Assembly (NCBI RefSeq): GCF_910592395.1
Contig: NC_088313.1
Location: 7,442,501 to 7,506,500 of the forward strand
Length of the DNA stretch: 64,000 bases
Reading direction: 5' to 3'
DNA from: Lineus longissimus
Lineage: Eukaryota; Nemertea; Pilidiophora; Heteronemertea; Lineidae
The translations under genes and the position numbers were made by a program. The notes beneath the pieces were generated by a model that was not told where the DNA came from, ran no database searches, and was given only the letters and a program-made list of their open reading frames with translations. Below, one piece after another: positions 48,701 to 59,862 of the stretch. Positions within the stretch are counted from its first letter, which is position 1. Each line of letters opens with the position of its first letter.

Positions 48701-49060
48701 TGGGGAACATCTGTGATATGTACCATACCAGGACTAGAAAAAAGGAAAGCCATGTAAGGGGGGTCAATTCATGAAAAGAAAATATTCATTTGATAATTCA
48801 CCCACAAGGGCAAATATTCCCAAGAAATAAGGCCCTAGATAATTGGGTCTCCTACTAACCGCTATCTTTTTGCTTTCTGGTCTTCCCAACATAAGGTCCA
48901 CAAAGGTTCCCATCAGCGTCTCTCTTTGGTGCATTTCTGTCGCGTATTTTCTTGGGGCCTTTAGTTTTCTTTCCATTCAGCTCATTGAGAAAGGATTTTA
49001 GCTGGGCGGTAATTTCACTTCCACTTGGCACTGGGGTGTTATCCACTTTTGTTCTAGTGA
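39792..49060 (-). CDS. KDZ-superfamily transposase gene with CxC zinc module, about 19 exons
   Basis: Minus-strand exons, 5' to 3': 49060-48860, 48541-48488, 47854-47756, 47469-47237, 46510-46332, 45165-45058, 44810-44689, 44209-44031, 43702-43609, 43312-42871, 42603-42486, 41838-41747, 41381-41264, 40917-40869, 40555-40464 and 39950-39792. Small exons are uncertain around 46.7 kb, and a further 3' exon is possible at about 39277-39375. Most junctions are phase-consistent. The CxC module runs from CSKCDAV to CLDCKSFLCHNC. The KDZ core follows: FLCTSC..DLWPGS, MDCPAC then VHLDGN (first catalytic D), CRHAHLL, FVCQDIICKYW (second D), AHDWTCQ, and GGRWQDGSGAQAGEEAEQAN (E) followed by SYLSR. The C-terminus is a basic coiled coil. 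Catalytic residues appear present. Two junctions (near 43300 and 47237-46510) do not stay in frame with the exons I could find. Confidence 0.75.
45980..46116 (+). repeat. 68-bp perfect tandem duplication in a KDZ intron
   Basis: The segment starting CATGGCTGCAATGACATTC is repeated immediately, twice in total, with no differences that I can see. It is a recent duplication or an assembly artefact. Confidence 0.9.
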
Positions 49061-49330
49061 CTGAAATGATGAAATGAGAACTTAACGTCTTAAAGGTCTT
49101 TTTTCCTAAGATGCATCATACCATCTATTTTACCAGCAGCGTAACCCTGCTGGATTTTTGCTGGAGGCATGGAAGGAATCCTATAGGCTACTATCCTGTC
49201 TTGGTGGAACAACAATTGGGAGATCAAGAAAACTAGAATGGTACCAAAACTGACATTTCCTGGCATCATCAGTTTAAAATGAATTGAGAAAAAATACCAG
49301 TAAAATCATTGAATGGAAAGTGTTTCCTAC

Positions 49331-49401
49331 CTTGCAGATACATGATGTGGTATCACCAAATAAACAGAGCCTTTAAAGAGAATCTCATACATGACAGACA
49401 C
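49331..49401 (-). CDS. Candidate short exon upstream of the KDZ gene
   Basis: On the minus strand TATTTCAG precedes 24 open codons (VSVMYEILFKGSVYLV) that end at a GTAGGT donor. The composition looks coding. Its phase does not fit directly onto the exon starting at 49060, so an intermediate exon or another gene would be needed. Confidence 0.3.
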
Positions 49402-50868
49402 CTGAAATATATGAAAAGGAAGATTGTACATGTAAAAAAGGTATGCATGACAATGACATGCGTATGTACTGAGTTAAGGGTTTACTCTAGGCACCACCAT
49501 TTTCGCTAGAACGTGAAATCTTGGAGCAATTAGAACTTCTTCAAAATGAAGTGAATTCAAATTTCAAGGTTGGTATGCAGTTCTTTGTTTTCCAGGGAAC
49601 TGCATCCCAATACCCAGTCTTGAAATTGGTATTAACTGCATTTTGAATGAGTTCTAGTTGCTCCAATATTTCAAGCTCTAGCCAAAATGCAATGAAGGCA
49701 CTGCAATATTCTTCAAGGTATGCGATTTAGCCATGTCATTATTTTTGAATAATCTGATTGCAATGTCAATTTTAGATCAATATGTAAACAACAAGATGGT
49801 ACTGAAAATGAGCTGAGTTTTCAGCCTTCCAACAATTTTTTTTGAATGAGCTCTGATTTCTCTTCAAAGAGAAGGTACATAGATAGGGCCTAGGTCCAGG
49901 CAGCTGGCCACAACCACAACCACTAAGAATATAGTTGGGTAAGAAGGAAACAACACGCACATGTACGGTGGCTGCAGGGTGGTGGGGTGGGCCTATACTT
50001 TTTGGTTCAATGTTCAGTGAGCTTAGTTTTTTTTGTGACTAGGCCTAGCTGGCTGAGACTTCCTGATATTGACTACAGTGTATGTGAGGCTTTCTCTCGT
50101 GCCGCGATGGCCGTGTTGTGTGCCATTTTCTTTGAAACAACCACACACCAAAGCCACTGAACGACAGCGGCATAACCCTATAACATATTAAAAGTAACCA
50201 ATCTATCAAAAATTGACTGCCGGTGGGAACTTGGCCTACATGTAGGCAGTCCCTAGGTAGACTACCTGGATCGGCAATGCTAGAAATGTACGCAATGTAT
50301 AACATGACCACTCATTTATGAAGACATGTATATAGACATACTAGGCCAACCATGACTACCGAGTACTGTGGCCCATGCCCAAACCAGCCTACGCCCTGCC
50401 TTGAATATGGTGTTGAAGGGTGTACGAAGGACTCGGCCTATAGTGTTGGCCTACACCATAGTGAACTGAAGTATAGTTGTTTGATAAAATGTATATAGCA
50501 AGTGAAGAAACTCCCGAGGTAATGATCGAGGACTCGAAATATAAAATGCATCCCTCCCACAGTACGGTAAGCAAATGAATTGTTGTCGATCCATATTGGT
50601 TGATCTATCATCTTGGTATATGCCGACACAAGTGCAGAGATTCCTGTCCGGCATTCCATTTTTGAAGCCATTTTCTAATCGGGTCCTCGATGTTTACCTT
50701 ACCTCCATGTTGGAAGTTTCCTCACCTTCTTCACTGTGCCTACACCACCATGATGTAGAACATCCAACATGTACAAGAAGTACTGCAATATGTACAAGTA
50801 CTAAGTAGGCAGTAGGTACATGGCCATGGGGTAGGCATAGGCCTAAATCCTGTAATCTGATACTTACA

Positions 50869-50945
50869 CTCGTAGCATGACATGCTTGAAGTCCACACAA
50901 CCACAGAAAGAGCCAAAACAAAGCAGCAGTTGGCTGGAAATTCAT
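50869..50945 (-). CDS. Candidate first exon encoding a signal peptide
   Basis: ATG at 50945 opens MNFQPTAALFWLFLWLCGLQ followed by ACHATS and a strong GTAAGT donor. A hydrophobic core and a small-residue cleavage site (ACHA) make a good secretory signal. No downstream exon could be matched in phase. A family B element ends 13 bp upstream of the ATG, so any promoter would have to act from within or beyond that element. Confidence 0.35.
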
Positions 50946-50957
50946 TAATTGTCGACC

Positions 50958-52120
50958 TTTTTAGCTCACCTCTTAGCAGAGGTGAGCTAAGAGATAAGCT
51001 CACCTCTTAGCAGAGGTGAGCTTATCCCATACCGTGGCGTCCGTCGTCCGTCGTCGTCGTCGTCGTCGTCCGTCGTTGTCCGTCGTCCGTTAGCAGGGCA
51101 CGTTTCGTTACTGTTAGAGCTATTGAGTTGAAACTTAGTACACATGTACCCTTATGTAATGACACCTTGGAGACCAAGTTTCGGTCCGATTCGTTTTATG
51201 GTTTGGCCACCAGGGGGCCAAACGTTAAAAGTGAAAATATGCAATATCTCCCTTAATAGTAGTCGGGAAATTTTGAAAAAAATATGGTAGGTACTTCTAG
51301 CAAAGGTGCATCATATATCCTCCGGGTTTTTTATTTGACCTCCTTTTCAAGGTCACAGAGGTCAAATGGTGTAAATTGGCCGTTAGGATGTAACGCTGGC
51401 ACGTTTCTAAACTGCAATGACTATTGATACCAAATTTGGTACACATTTACCCCTTAGTCAGGTGATCTCAGGGACCGAAGTTTGGTCCAATATGATTCAC
51501 CACTTGACCACCAGGGGGCAAAATCCAAAAACCTTAAAAATGTGATTATTCCTTAACTTCTTGCCCGATTGCCACCAATTTGATATCATGGGTACATCTA
51601 ACCACCATACAGTATATGTCACACAGGTTTTTAATTTGACCTTCTTGTCAAGGTCACAGAGGTCAAATGGCGTAAATTCGCCGTCAGGCCGTAACTATGG
51701 CACGTTTCTTAACTGCAATGACTATTGATCACAAATTAAGTACACATGTACCCCTTGGTCAGGTGATCTCAGGTACCGAAGTTTGGTGCGATCTGATTTG
51801 CCGTTTGGCCTCCAGGGAGGGGGCCAAATCCTAAATTCTTCAAAATGCCATTATTCCTAGTAATGACTTGCCCGATTGGCACCAATTTTATATCATAGGT
51901 ACATCTAATTCTAACAACCATTCAATGTGTCACCCGGGTCTTCTTTGATTTGACCTACTTTTCAAGCTCACAGAGGTCGAATGTACTGTAAATTGGCCAT
52001 TTTGGGGAAATTGTAATTGCTTGGACCTACATCAAACCTAACACTACATGACACAATACCATGCTCTTTATCCATCTTTCCTCCACATGAGGTGAGCACA
52101 ATGGCCCTGGCCATTTCATT
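50958..52120 (+). mobile_element. Hairpin-ended element, family B, copy 2, with duplicated left hairpin
   Basis: The left hairpin unit AGCTCACCTCTTAGCAGAGG..AGCT occurs twice in tandem (about 50962 and 50998), then the element follows copy 1 (13303-14438) almost base for base. It has a shorter (GTC)n run and keeps an ATATCCTCCGGGTTTTTTAT segment lost in copy 1. It ends with the hairpin ATGGCCCTGGCCAT and TTCATT. No protein is encoded. Confidence 0.9.
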
Positions 52121-53553
52121 CACTGATCGACCATTTTGATCATGGCTTGGATCATGTGACGATTTTCAGCGGGTTTTTTTTTCTTCTTTCATCCGGCATA
52201 AACTTTTGATTAATTCCGAGAAAGCCGATGCAGATTACGCCTTGCGTAGTTGTGGCGGCTGTGTGCGTTTACTGCCACTGCATGGAATGGCCACCATTGC
52301 TAACAGAATGTGTGAAAATCGCTCAGCCACAAAATTTAGGACTTTTGGCTGATGTATTCCGAAAATAGAAAAAAAACAATTTCTGTTATTTTGCACGTAG
52401 TCTTTTTCTGAACAATCCTTTCTATACTAAGTGATATGAGGTGTCTTTAAACGCGCACTATTTTAGTCCGCGCATTCAGGCATTGGAAATTGACGTTGGC
52501 CTAAGTTAGCTCATAATCCGATTCGGACGATTATTTGTTTAGGCAAGACAAGCTAAGGGAGGTGAATTTTGACCCTGAAACAATTTTAATCGGTTTAGAA
52601 TGGGACTGAATATTTAATTTAGTACCGGTAATGTTCGAAAGGGTTGCATAACAGTAGATTTGATATAAGGCCGCCGTCAAGAGAGTATCGGTAGTAAATC
52701 GAAAAGAAAATGTTTTAGAGCCATTTGGTGTGTTTCTTGTGTAGATGCAATACTTTATATCAAGTAACTACAATCAAAAATGTCCTGAACAGCAAGTGGC
52801 GCCAATAAAACTAAATAGTGCGTATCAAAATGCCACTGTGATTCTCCAAACCGATGTTTAGTAAGTTTAGTAATGCGCATGCGTAAATTTCGGTGTGTGG
52901 AGAGCATATCTCAACAGTACGATTTGGACTGTTTTTGGACCTATTTGTAACAGTCTAATACAGACAGTTTTTGGTGGGGAATGCGCTGAATTCATACACA
53001 CCTTTCCACAGTCGCACCTAGTAATTAGAAGAAAAATACTTGTAAATGTATGGAAGTCAAGTTGTATTTGGAAGCACTACAGCTATTTTACAGGTGCATT
53101 CACTTCACAGTGTAAGTCAAGCCAAGCCTGCATCTTGGACTTGGCATTTTAACAAACCTACGTCACACTACATTTTACCGTAAATGTTTTTATTACAAAA
53201 TGCCTATCAATGCCTTACAGTACACATTCACGAACATAACAGAGTAGACCACAATGGCCATACCTCAAGCCTGATACAAGGTCAATACACTCACCATACA
53301 ATACTGCACATGGCAAAGACGCATCACACGCGTATGGATATACTAATATCCATACGCGACCCTAGGGGGAACCATTTCGTGTGACTGCAATGTACACATG
53401 CATGGATGGACTGTTCCACTGTACAATACAATTGTAGGCCGGGTAGATTCTCTGCATCGTTTTGGCTTTTCTCGGAAATACATAGCACGGACCAAAGTTC
53501 GAAGGTTAACATTAGGCTAACTGACATTTTCAGACAATGTTTGACACACGTAC
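52121..53553. other. No gene recognised
   Basis: Non-coding sequence between the family B copy and a candidate exon. Open frames are short and lack splice support. Confidence 0.45.
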
Positions 53554-53655
53554 CAATCCGTTGTGTTCATTCTTGATGCCCATTTGGCCTTCACCCCGTC
53601 CGGATCGTGAAACACAAATGTATTTTTGTGCCACAAAATGTTTGCAGCAAGCTTG
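53554..53655 (-). CDS. Candidate short exon
   Basis: On the minus strand TTATTTTTGCAG precedes 102 open bases ending at a GTACGT donor. One frame reads ANILWHKNTFVFHDPDGVKA and another is also open, so the phase is undecided. It lies 270 bp from the end of the 6.1-kb TTAA element. It could be the next exon of the host gene whose donor is at 60047. The family is unknown. Confidence 0.35.
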
Positions 53656-54095
53656 CTGCAAAAATAATCTAGTTCAATAGTATCTTACCATTTGCTGGCA
53701 AAATTTTTCTAGTTTACCATAGTATTGTTTGCTGCCATTCTAAGGGAAATGTACTTTCGTGAAATTCGGGAGGCATAGAAATATAGAAAGCCCTATTCCA
53801 AACCAAGCCAAGCAGAGCTTAGTATAAATTATCATTTCTAGCTGTTAAGAGCAAAGCCCCTTCACTGGCAGATAAAAATAGAAATAAGCACATTCTTTTT
53901 GGCAAATTGCATGGACTAGACTTAAAGGGAGGGCCCAATCTTCATGTGCTACCTTGCGAATAAGGTAGTGTTAGGATCATAACTATAGGTTAAAACGCTG
54001 TTTACAGCAAAATAAAGCGTAATTTATTCTGCATGGGCATTTTAGTATTTTATTCACCGAAGTGAATGCGTCGTCTGCTATGAAAACCGACCGCA

Positions 54096-54120
54096 GCGCC
54101 ACCACCAGCTGGTGACGTCA
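54096..54120 (+). promoter_or_regulatory. CRE-type palindrome upstream of the P2X7-C-type gene
   Basis: GCGCCACC is followed by TGACGTCA (54113-54120), 38 bp before the start codon at 54158. TGACGTCA is the consensus site for CREB/ATF factors. The same pair of motifs occurs inverted at 59837-59862 upstream of the transposase, so the two promoters share an ancestral subterminal block. Confidence 0.5.
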
Positions 54121-54157
54121 TCACATGTATCCCACTCGATCAGCTGTGATTATCAAC

Positions 54158-55301
54158 ATGGCGGACAGTGTAAACGAAGTGGACATTTCAAGCGAAGAAT
54201 CTTCCAATATCTCAGATTATAGCGCCTCAACGGACTCCGAATCGGTTGATCTAAGTGACGAAGAGTTCGAGGAAAGGATTCTTGTCGGCGGGGCAGTCAA
54301 GGGCTATCAGTTTGAGCCGTATTCTGGTGGTGAAGTCAGCTCTTCTGAATCGGGCACTGAAGAACACAACACTAGTGATGAAGAGGAAGATGCAAACCTG
54401 GCTAAATGGAAGGAACGCATGCACACTACGTCCTGGTAAATATGAGACACTGTCCGCATTTCTTGCTACTGAAAAGGCATTCATGGGTTGTTTCAGATGT
54501 GTTTTCATTCAGTTCAGTAGGCATACACTTTGGGTCACAACACATACATATTTGCAGGTCTTTTTGTACACCATGTCATGATGTACACATCTCATTATAA
54601 ACTTTCACATTATTGAGGCTTTATTTCCTCACCCCTGCAGCCTACATGTAGGCTATTAATCATGTAATAGTCTATGGAATAATGTGTTGTAGTTGAAAGG
54701 TCCTCCTTCAACAAATGCTGATTTTATAATTCCAGGTGCGAATGCAAGAACTGTCTGAATTCCACAGTGCCAGAGGAAAATGCCTGCTGCAGGGAGAAGG
54801 TGCCAGTGAACAACGTTGTTGACGAGTACGCAGCTGATTTTGAGGAGATAGACTGTATTACTGACCATCCTGCCTTTCGCTCAAATTGCCTTGATGTTTG
54901 GTCACTCCAGCTGGCATACAGACTATACCACAAGAAAGAGGTGCCAGGGGCAATGAATCAGTAAGTAAAATTTCATTTCACTTCTGTACAAATTTATTAT
55001 TTCATTTTTCGATTCAGGTATTTACAAATATGTACAAATTAAAACAAATGAACACAGATATCATTCAGAATGAATTCAAAGTATAATCAGTTGCATCAAA
55101 CAAGTTAATTGATCCATTTCTTATTTTCCAGGAAATACAGATACGTCGCCTATCGGTAAATGGTACGCTGGGTGTGGAAAATTCTCAGAGAGGGAAACCG
55201 TGCCACTGCCAGCCTGTGTAGTTCATAAAATCCGTGAGAACTTTCCTCCAGAAGGTGAAATTGTCGGCTTCAAATATCCACCACTCAAGACGAAGAAGTG
55301 A
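54158..55301 (+). CDS. P2X7 C-terminal (ballast) type cysteine-rich protein, transposon-borne; last exon damaged
   Basis: Exons are 54158-54435, 54736-54960 and 55132-55301, with clean GT..AG borders. The start MADSVNEVDISSEESSN is in a strong context. The first 95 residues are acidic. Exon 2 gives WCECKNC, then PEENACCREKVPV, CITDHPAF and NCLDVW; these match the zinc-binding cysteine pattern of the P2X7 receptor C-terminal domain. Exon 3 begins KYRYVAYR as in the family, then meets TAA where Q is expected. VRWVWKILRE follows, then a one-base shift to VPLPACVVHKIRENFPP and GFKYPPL, both family motifs. There is no channel part, so it is not a receptor. The damage could be real or an assembly error. 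The function in the element is unknown. Confidence 0.8.
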
Positions 55302-55327
55302 ACTGAATCGAACAAGTGACTGCATGA

Positions 55328-58300
55328 TTATTTCGTATTCTTGAAACGTTTGAACTTGGTCTTGTAGTTGTCAACAGCTTCAGCTTTCTCTGGATGCTCA
55401 TAGTTATCACAAAGTGCAGCAAATTTCCCTTTCTTGGCAGCTTTCAAATTCTTCACACACCTGCATTGAACCTCGAGGAGTAGTCTCTGTGTATATCCTG
55501 TAAAGAGAAAATTGAAATATCTTGTGAGAAAAGTGAAATACAAGCCTGAAAAGTGCATAGGTGATAAAACATTCTTTGTTCAGTAACTTAATATAGTGGA
55601 TGTTGCCATAGTGGAATCATCCTGTTGGAAACTGCAGTAAAAGCTGATGCAGGAGACATTACAGTACTGCCAAAAGGTAAAAAGTCTTACCACATGTACT
55701 TGGTTTCCTGACTGGACGCACTGAGTAACCACCCTTCTTCACCTTTGGAAACAGAACCTCCCATCTCTCCTGACCGTCCTGGGTAACAGCCTGGTCCTTG
55801 TTGCCATTTTCATTGTAGTGCAAGGCAGCCACACGGAGCCTGAAATGAACCATAATAAATATTTAAATCAATTGCATTCACTGTACAGCATTTAGATATG
55901 TACATGCACTGACAGTGAGAGGTACATCGAGAGAGATTGTATATGCACAGGATGAGGTGTGACCTCTCCTCGCGAACATTGCAGTAATCTTGACCCAACC
56001 CATCCATCGTATTAACAATAACTTACCTACTTTCCATGCCCTCATGACTGAAATGAAACTGCTTCGGTGCGAAATGGTTGATCACGCTGTTGAATGCCTC
56101 GAGACCTGATGTCTGCTGACCACACGATATCTTGCCGACGTCCTTCACAAACCTTTTTGCAGTTATTATCTTTGTGAGCTGTGTGGAAACCTTTGTCCCT
56201 GAAAATACAGTAATACATGTACACATAAGGACCTCCCTGGCAAAATGATCAATGGGAACATGATGAAAATCCTACCCTCTTGGAAAAGGAAGGAAATCCA
56301 GGAATTTAATTGGTGTGTCATAATGCCATTCCCTAAAGAAAACCTAACAAAATAAACACACTTACTTACCTGCAGTCAGCCACTTGTTCCTCCTCTGTTT
56401 CGTCCTTCCCAGTCTACCATGACCACACTTGGGAAACAATTCTCCGTGGCCTCTGTGTACATTGTTGACGTGGTTGTCGAGTGAAAGCCACTTTGCTATG
56501 ATGAGGTCGGCCTGGCCCTCTGGAGTGTTGGAGGCAACGTAGTACAAATGGTTAATTATTGCCTTGCACCACTGGGCAGCTAACTCGCACTCCTTCTCCT
56601 TTGACAGTTTGAGCAAGTTCTTCTTCAAATCTGAAATAAGAGAAAATGTGTCACCAACAACATTGTACAGAGACAAATTCCACCTGGGGGGGGAGGGCTA
56701 CTTTTACATCAAACTCAACTACATTACTCACAATGTCATATTCAAGCTAATTTAGACGTCCTAGCATCATCTTGTAACATTGTTTCGTTTATTTACATTA
56801 CAAAATTTACAGAAAATACTCACTTTTGGCTAGGTGCCAGGCATCAAAGGAGTGTGCAGTGTCATGCAGATTCTCTCGGATCCACTTCTGTATTTGTCAG
56901 TCCTTCAGTCCTTCAGTCCTTCTTTTTTCATATGGACTGAAGACTTGACCTCTGTGCTCTGAAGAATAACAATCATAAATAGAACATTTTAGACTTAGGT
57001 CATAAATTTAACTTCTGAAACTTTTTAAAGCATGTAGCCAGAGATAGGATACAACTAGTTAGCTTTCACCAATTTCAATAGTGTAGGCTACATAATTGAA
57101 AAATTCAAAAAATGAATGATTTCTACTTACTTGGACAAGCTCCATAGATACAATCTTCTTTGAGTCAAGGTTCATCAACGAGTATGATCCGTACTTGGCA
57201 GAATGACCAGGAGTGTCCGAGCGTCCGTCGCCTCCAACCACCAGAGGGGTGTCCTGTCCCTTGACAGCATTTAGGACTTCACCCTGCTCTGCAGTCCATA
57301 CGGCCTCCACAGCTGGACATAGATACTGTCTTTGGTGATTGAATAATGTGTTTCTGCAAATCGTTTGGCAGCCAAGTATATTAAAAACCTGCAGTACCTG
57401 GGAAGGAATTGCCCCGGAGAACAATATCGCACTCGATTGAAGCACATTTCCTGCAGGCAAATTACCATACATTGACTGGCTATTCCAAGACCTGAAAGAA
57501 AAAACATAACCATATATATGTATGTACATTTAATGGCGAGAAAGGACCCTATTGAGTATCAATGCAAATGTACAGTAACTAACAACACCACAGTTGGTGT
57601 TCCATACATTTCTGAAGGCCACTCAGACTCATGTCAACAGTGGATAAAGAGCAATATTCAAGATTGCAGTTGACCAACAATACATCATGCTAACTTATTC
57701 CTTGTTCATTGTCATGATAAAAGGAAAACGTACCTGGAAAAGCCACATCCCTGGTTTGTGCATTGCTGATGTACAGAAATGAAGGTGCCAATCTGCTTTA
57801 TCTGCCGGGATGACACTGAGCAACAAACTGGGCACGTCGCAAACAAAGACATCAAGCTGGAGTGAAATACCAAGTACTTCTTCTCGGACACTGGATCTTG
57901 CCTGCAACAAAAAGGTACATTGTATTCTAATAGCGATAATGTAAATCAAATCATTCATCAAAACTTTCTATTGAAAAACTCTTGAGTACAAACTACCATG
58001 GAGCCAATATGGCACACCCAACCACAATGTCATTTAGTACTAAAAAAACTCCAGAGAGTAGTCATCATCAAAGCATTGATTGATGATGTAATGTACACTT
58101 ACTCTTTCTCGACAGGGTCATCAAGAAAATCTTGTTCCTCTTCGGATTCATCGGAATCTGGGACATAATCTGGGTCATCATCCTTCTCAGGATAGGTGGA
58201 TTCATCATCTGTGTCCATTAAAGACTCCTCATCTGTCAGTGTCACGTCTGTCACAGCTCTCCCAGACTCAGAGGGCAACTGTTCTACCTCCGATGACCGC

Positions 58301-59702
58301 CCACCCTCAGCTTGGCACACACATGTGGGGAGCATGTCTGTTTGGGTACCTGTGAATAAAAAAAGGTGACATTGCATGAGGAAAATGTCATGAACTGAAA
58401 TATTTACATGCATTCCATCCCAAGTGACAGTCAGAACCAATCTACATTACAATGTGGTATTCAGTACATATTTTGTATTGTAGAAAATCACAAAGATGAG
58501 GTCAAGCAGAAGAAAACCTGCAGCATATGATTAATTCACTCACCTTGTGTGAAAGTAGTAGGCCTGGCCTGGACCCTGATGGAGCGATGTGGTTTTCTTT
58601 TCATAGCGCTTCGTGCCAGGTGAATATGGAGCTGGCTAACCTGATCCTGTGAGTGTGATACTTCATTTGGCTGAAAAAAGAACAGACTTGCCATTCATGT
58701 TGCTAATTAAATTAAGGGTGAGGGCAGTCAGCATGTATTTTGATCTGTGCGGGGCATAAGTCACATCACATATGTCACAACTGGGCACTCTCTTCTAGCA
58801 TAACCTAGTCCTAGCCTTGCTTTTGTCAATACTATGCAATAACCAAGTTTAAGTCTGATTACCAACCTGCTGTTCAGATTCAACTCCATCAAGCAGTGGC
58901 TGATTCATGTCGGTCCCACAGTCTACTGGGGGTTCAACTGGGAGAATGGGGGTCGCATCCATCATGGCATCTTGAACTGTCTGCAATTGAAAAGAAGTTA
59001 TATAAAATAAAAAGTAAGTTGTGCCAGCTAATACAAATTAAAAGACTCAATGTAGCCTCCTCCTCATCCCTGGCCCTGGGCCTGGCATTGACACTGCACT
59101 GACAGTGACAGGCCTGATTACATGTATGCTATATGATGTAGGGCCTGCTCTTGTCTATAGTCGGTTTTGGGGTAGGCAAAATTTGTAAATAGAAAGGCTC
59201 ACCCTTTTCCTCTCCAGCTTGGCTGCCCCAGGCCGAAGCCTAGTTCTTGGTATTGTCCTCGGGGGGTCTCCTTGGGGTCTCCTCAGTCCCTGCAAGTGGT
59301 GCAGCTGGCGTCACAGGTGTGGGCGTTGATGTACTGGTACCATGTATCGGTCGCTTGGGCATCAGGGCTGGGTTTGGTCTGGCGTCACTCACCAACCTCC
59401 ACGGAATCTTCCTCGCAGCCTCCGGGTCCGCCTCCCTCATTAACTTGATCCTCGTCAGATTAGCAATCTGACTGTCATCGAAATGAGCAGCACACAGTCT
59501 AGACGTTCCTTTGACGTATCGAAAGTCCATACGCGTATGTTTCACTACTTTTCACCAACAAGAAAATCTCTCAGGTTCCTTATTCTTACAGGGAAATTCG
59601 AACACGCCGATATTGTCCTTCAGTTTCGAATTATCGCAACCCCATGCTGCACAACGCGTGCCCCCGTCCTTTCTCGGTCTCTTTGGCTTTTCAGCCGGCC
59701 AT
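55328..59702 (-). pseudogene. THAP-domain DDE transposase (Kolobok type), 11 exons, catalytic deletion
   Basis: Minus-strand exons: 59702-59203 (THAP), 58980-58867, 58670-58544, 58349-58103 (acidic), 57901-57734 (CPVCC with CTNQGC zinc pair), 57491-57131, 56958-56824, 56630-56370, 56198-56027, 55839-55691 and 55497-55328. Except for the lesions below, junctions are in phase. THAP motifs are CAAWGC and LCAAHF. The core has VVGGDGRSDTPGHSAKYGSY (first D), NHVNNVHRGH with FPKCGHG, and SGLEAFNSVINHFAPK (E). Lesions: TGA after ERFSCW in THAP; a frame change at the C-run near 59265; and exon 56958-56824, which jumps from MKKEGLKD to KWIRENLHDTAHSFDAWHLA. That jump loses the segment that normally carries the second aspartate (T-D-R-H). 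The transposase is therefore dead as written, although most of it is well preserved. Confidence 0.85.
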
Positions 59703-59836
59703 TCCAATACAGAACAAAAGAAACACAATAGATCGCTAAAAATATCGGATATTTGACACAGATTTCACTCTCAACTATGCACAGTATACACAAAGCACTA
59801 AACATGGCGGTCAGCTGTTTCGGATGATACATGGCA

Positions 59837-59862
59837 TGACGTCACACCGGAGGGTGGCGCCA
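59837..59862 (-). promoter_or_regulatory. CRE-type palindrome upstream of the transposase
   Basis: On the minus strand GCGCCACC is followed by TGACGTCA (59837-59844), about 135 bp before the THAP exon start. It mirrors the block at 54096-54120. It is a likely promoter element or a transposase-binding subterminal site. Confidence 0.45.
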
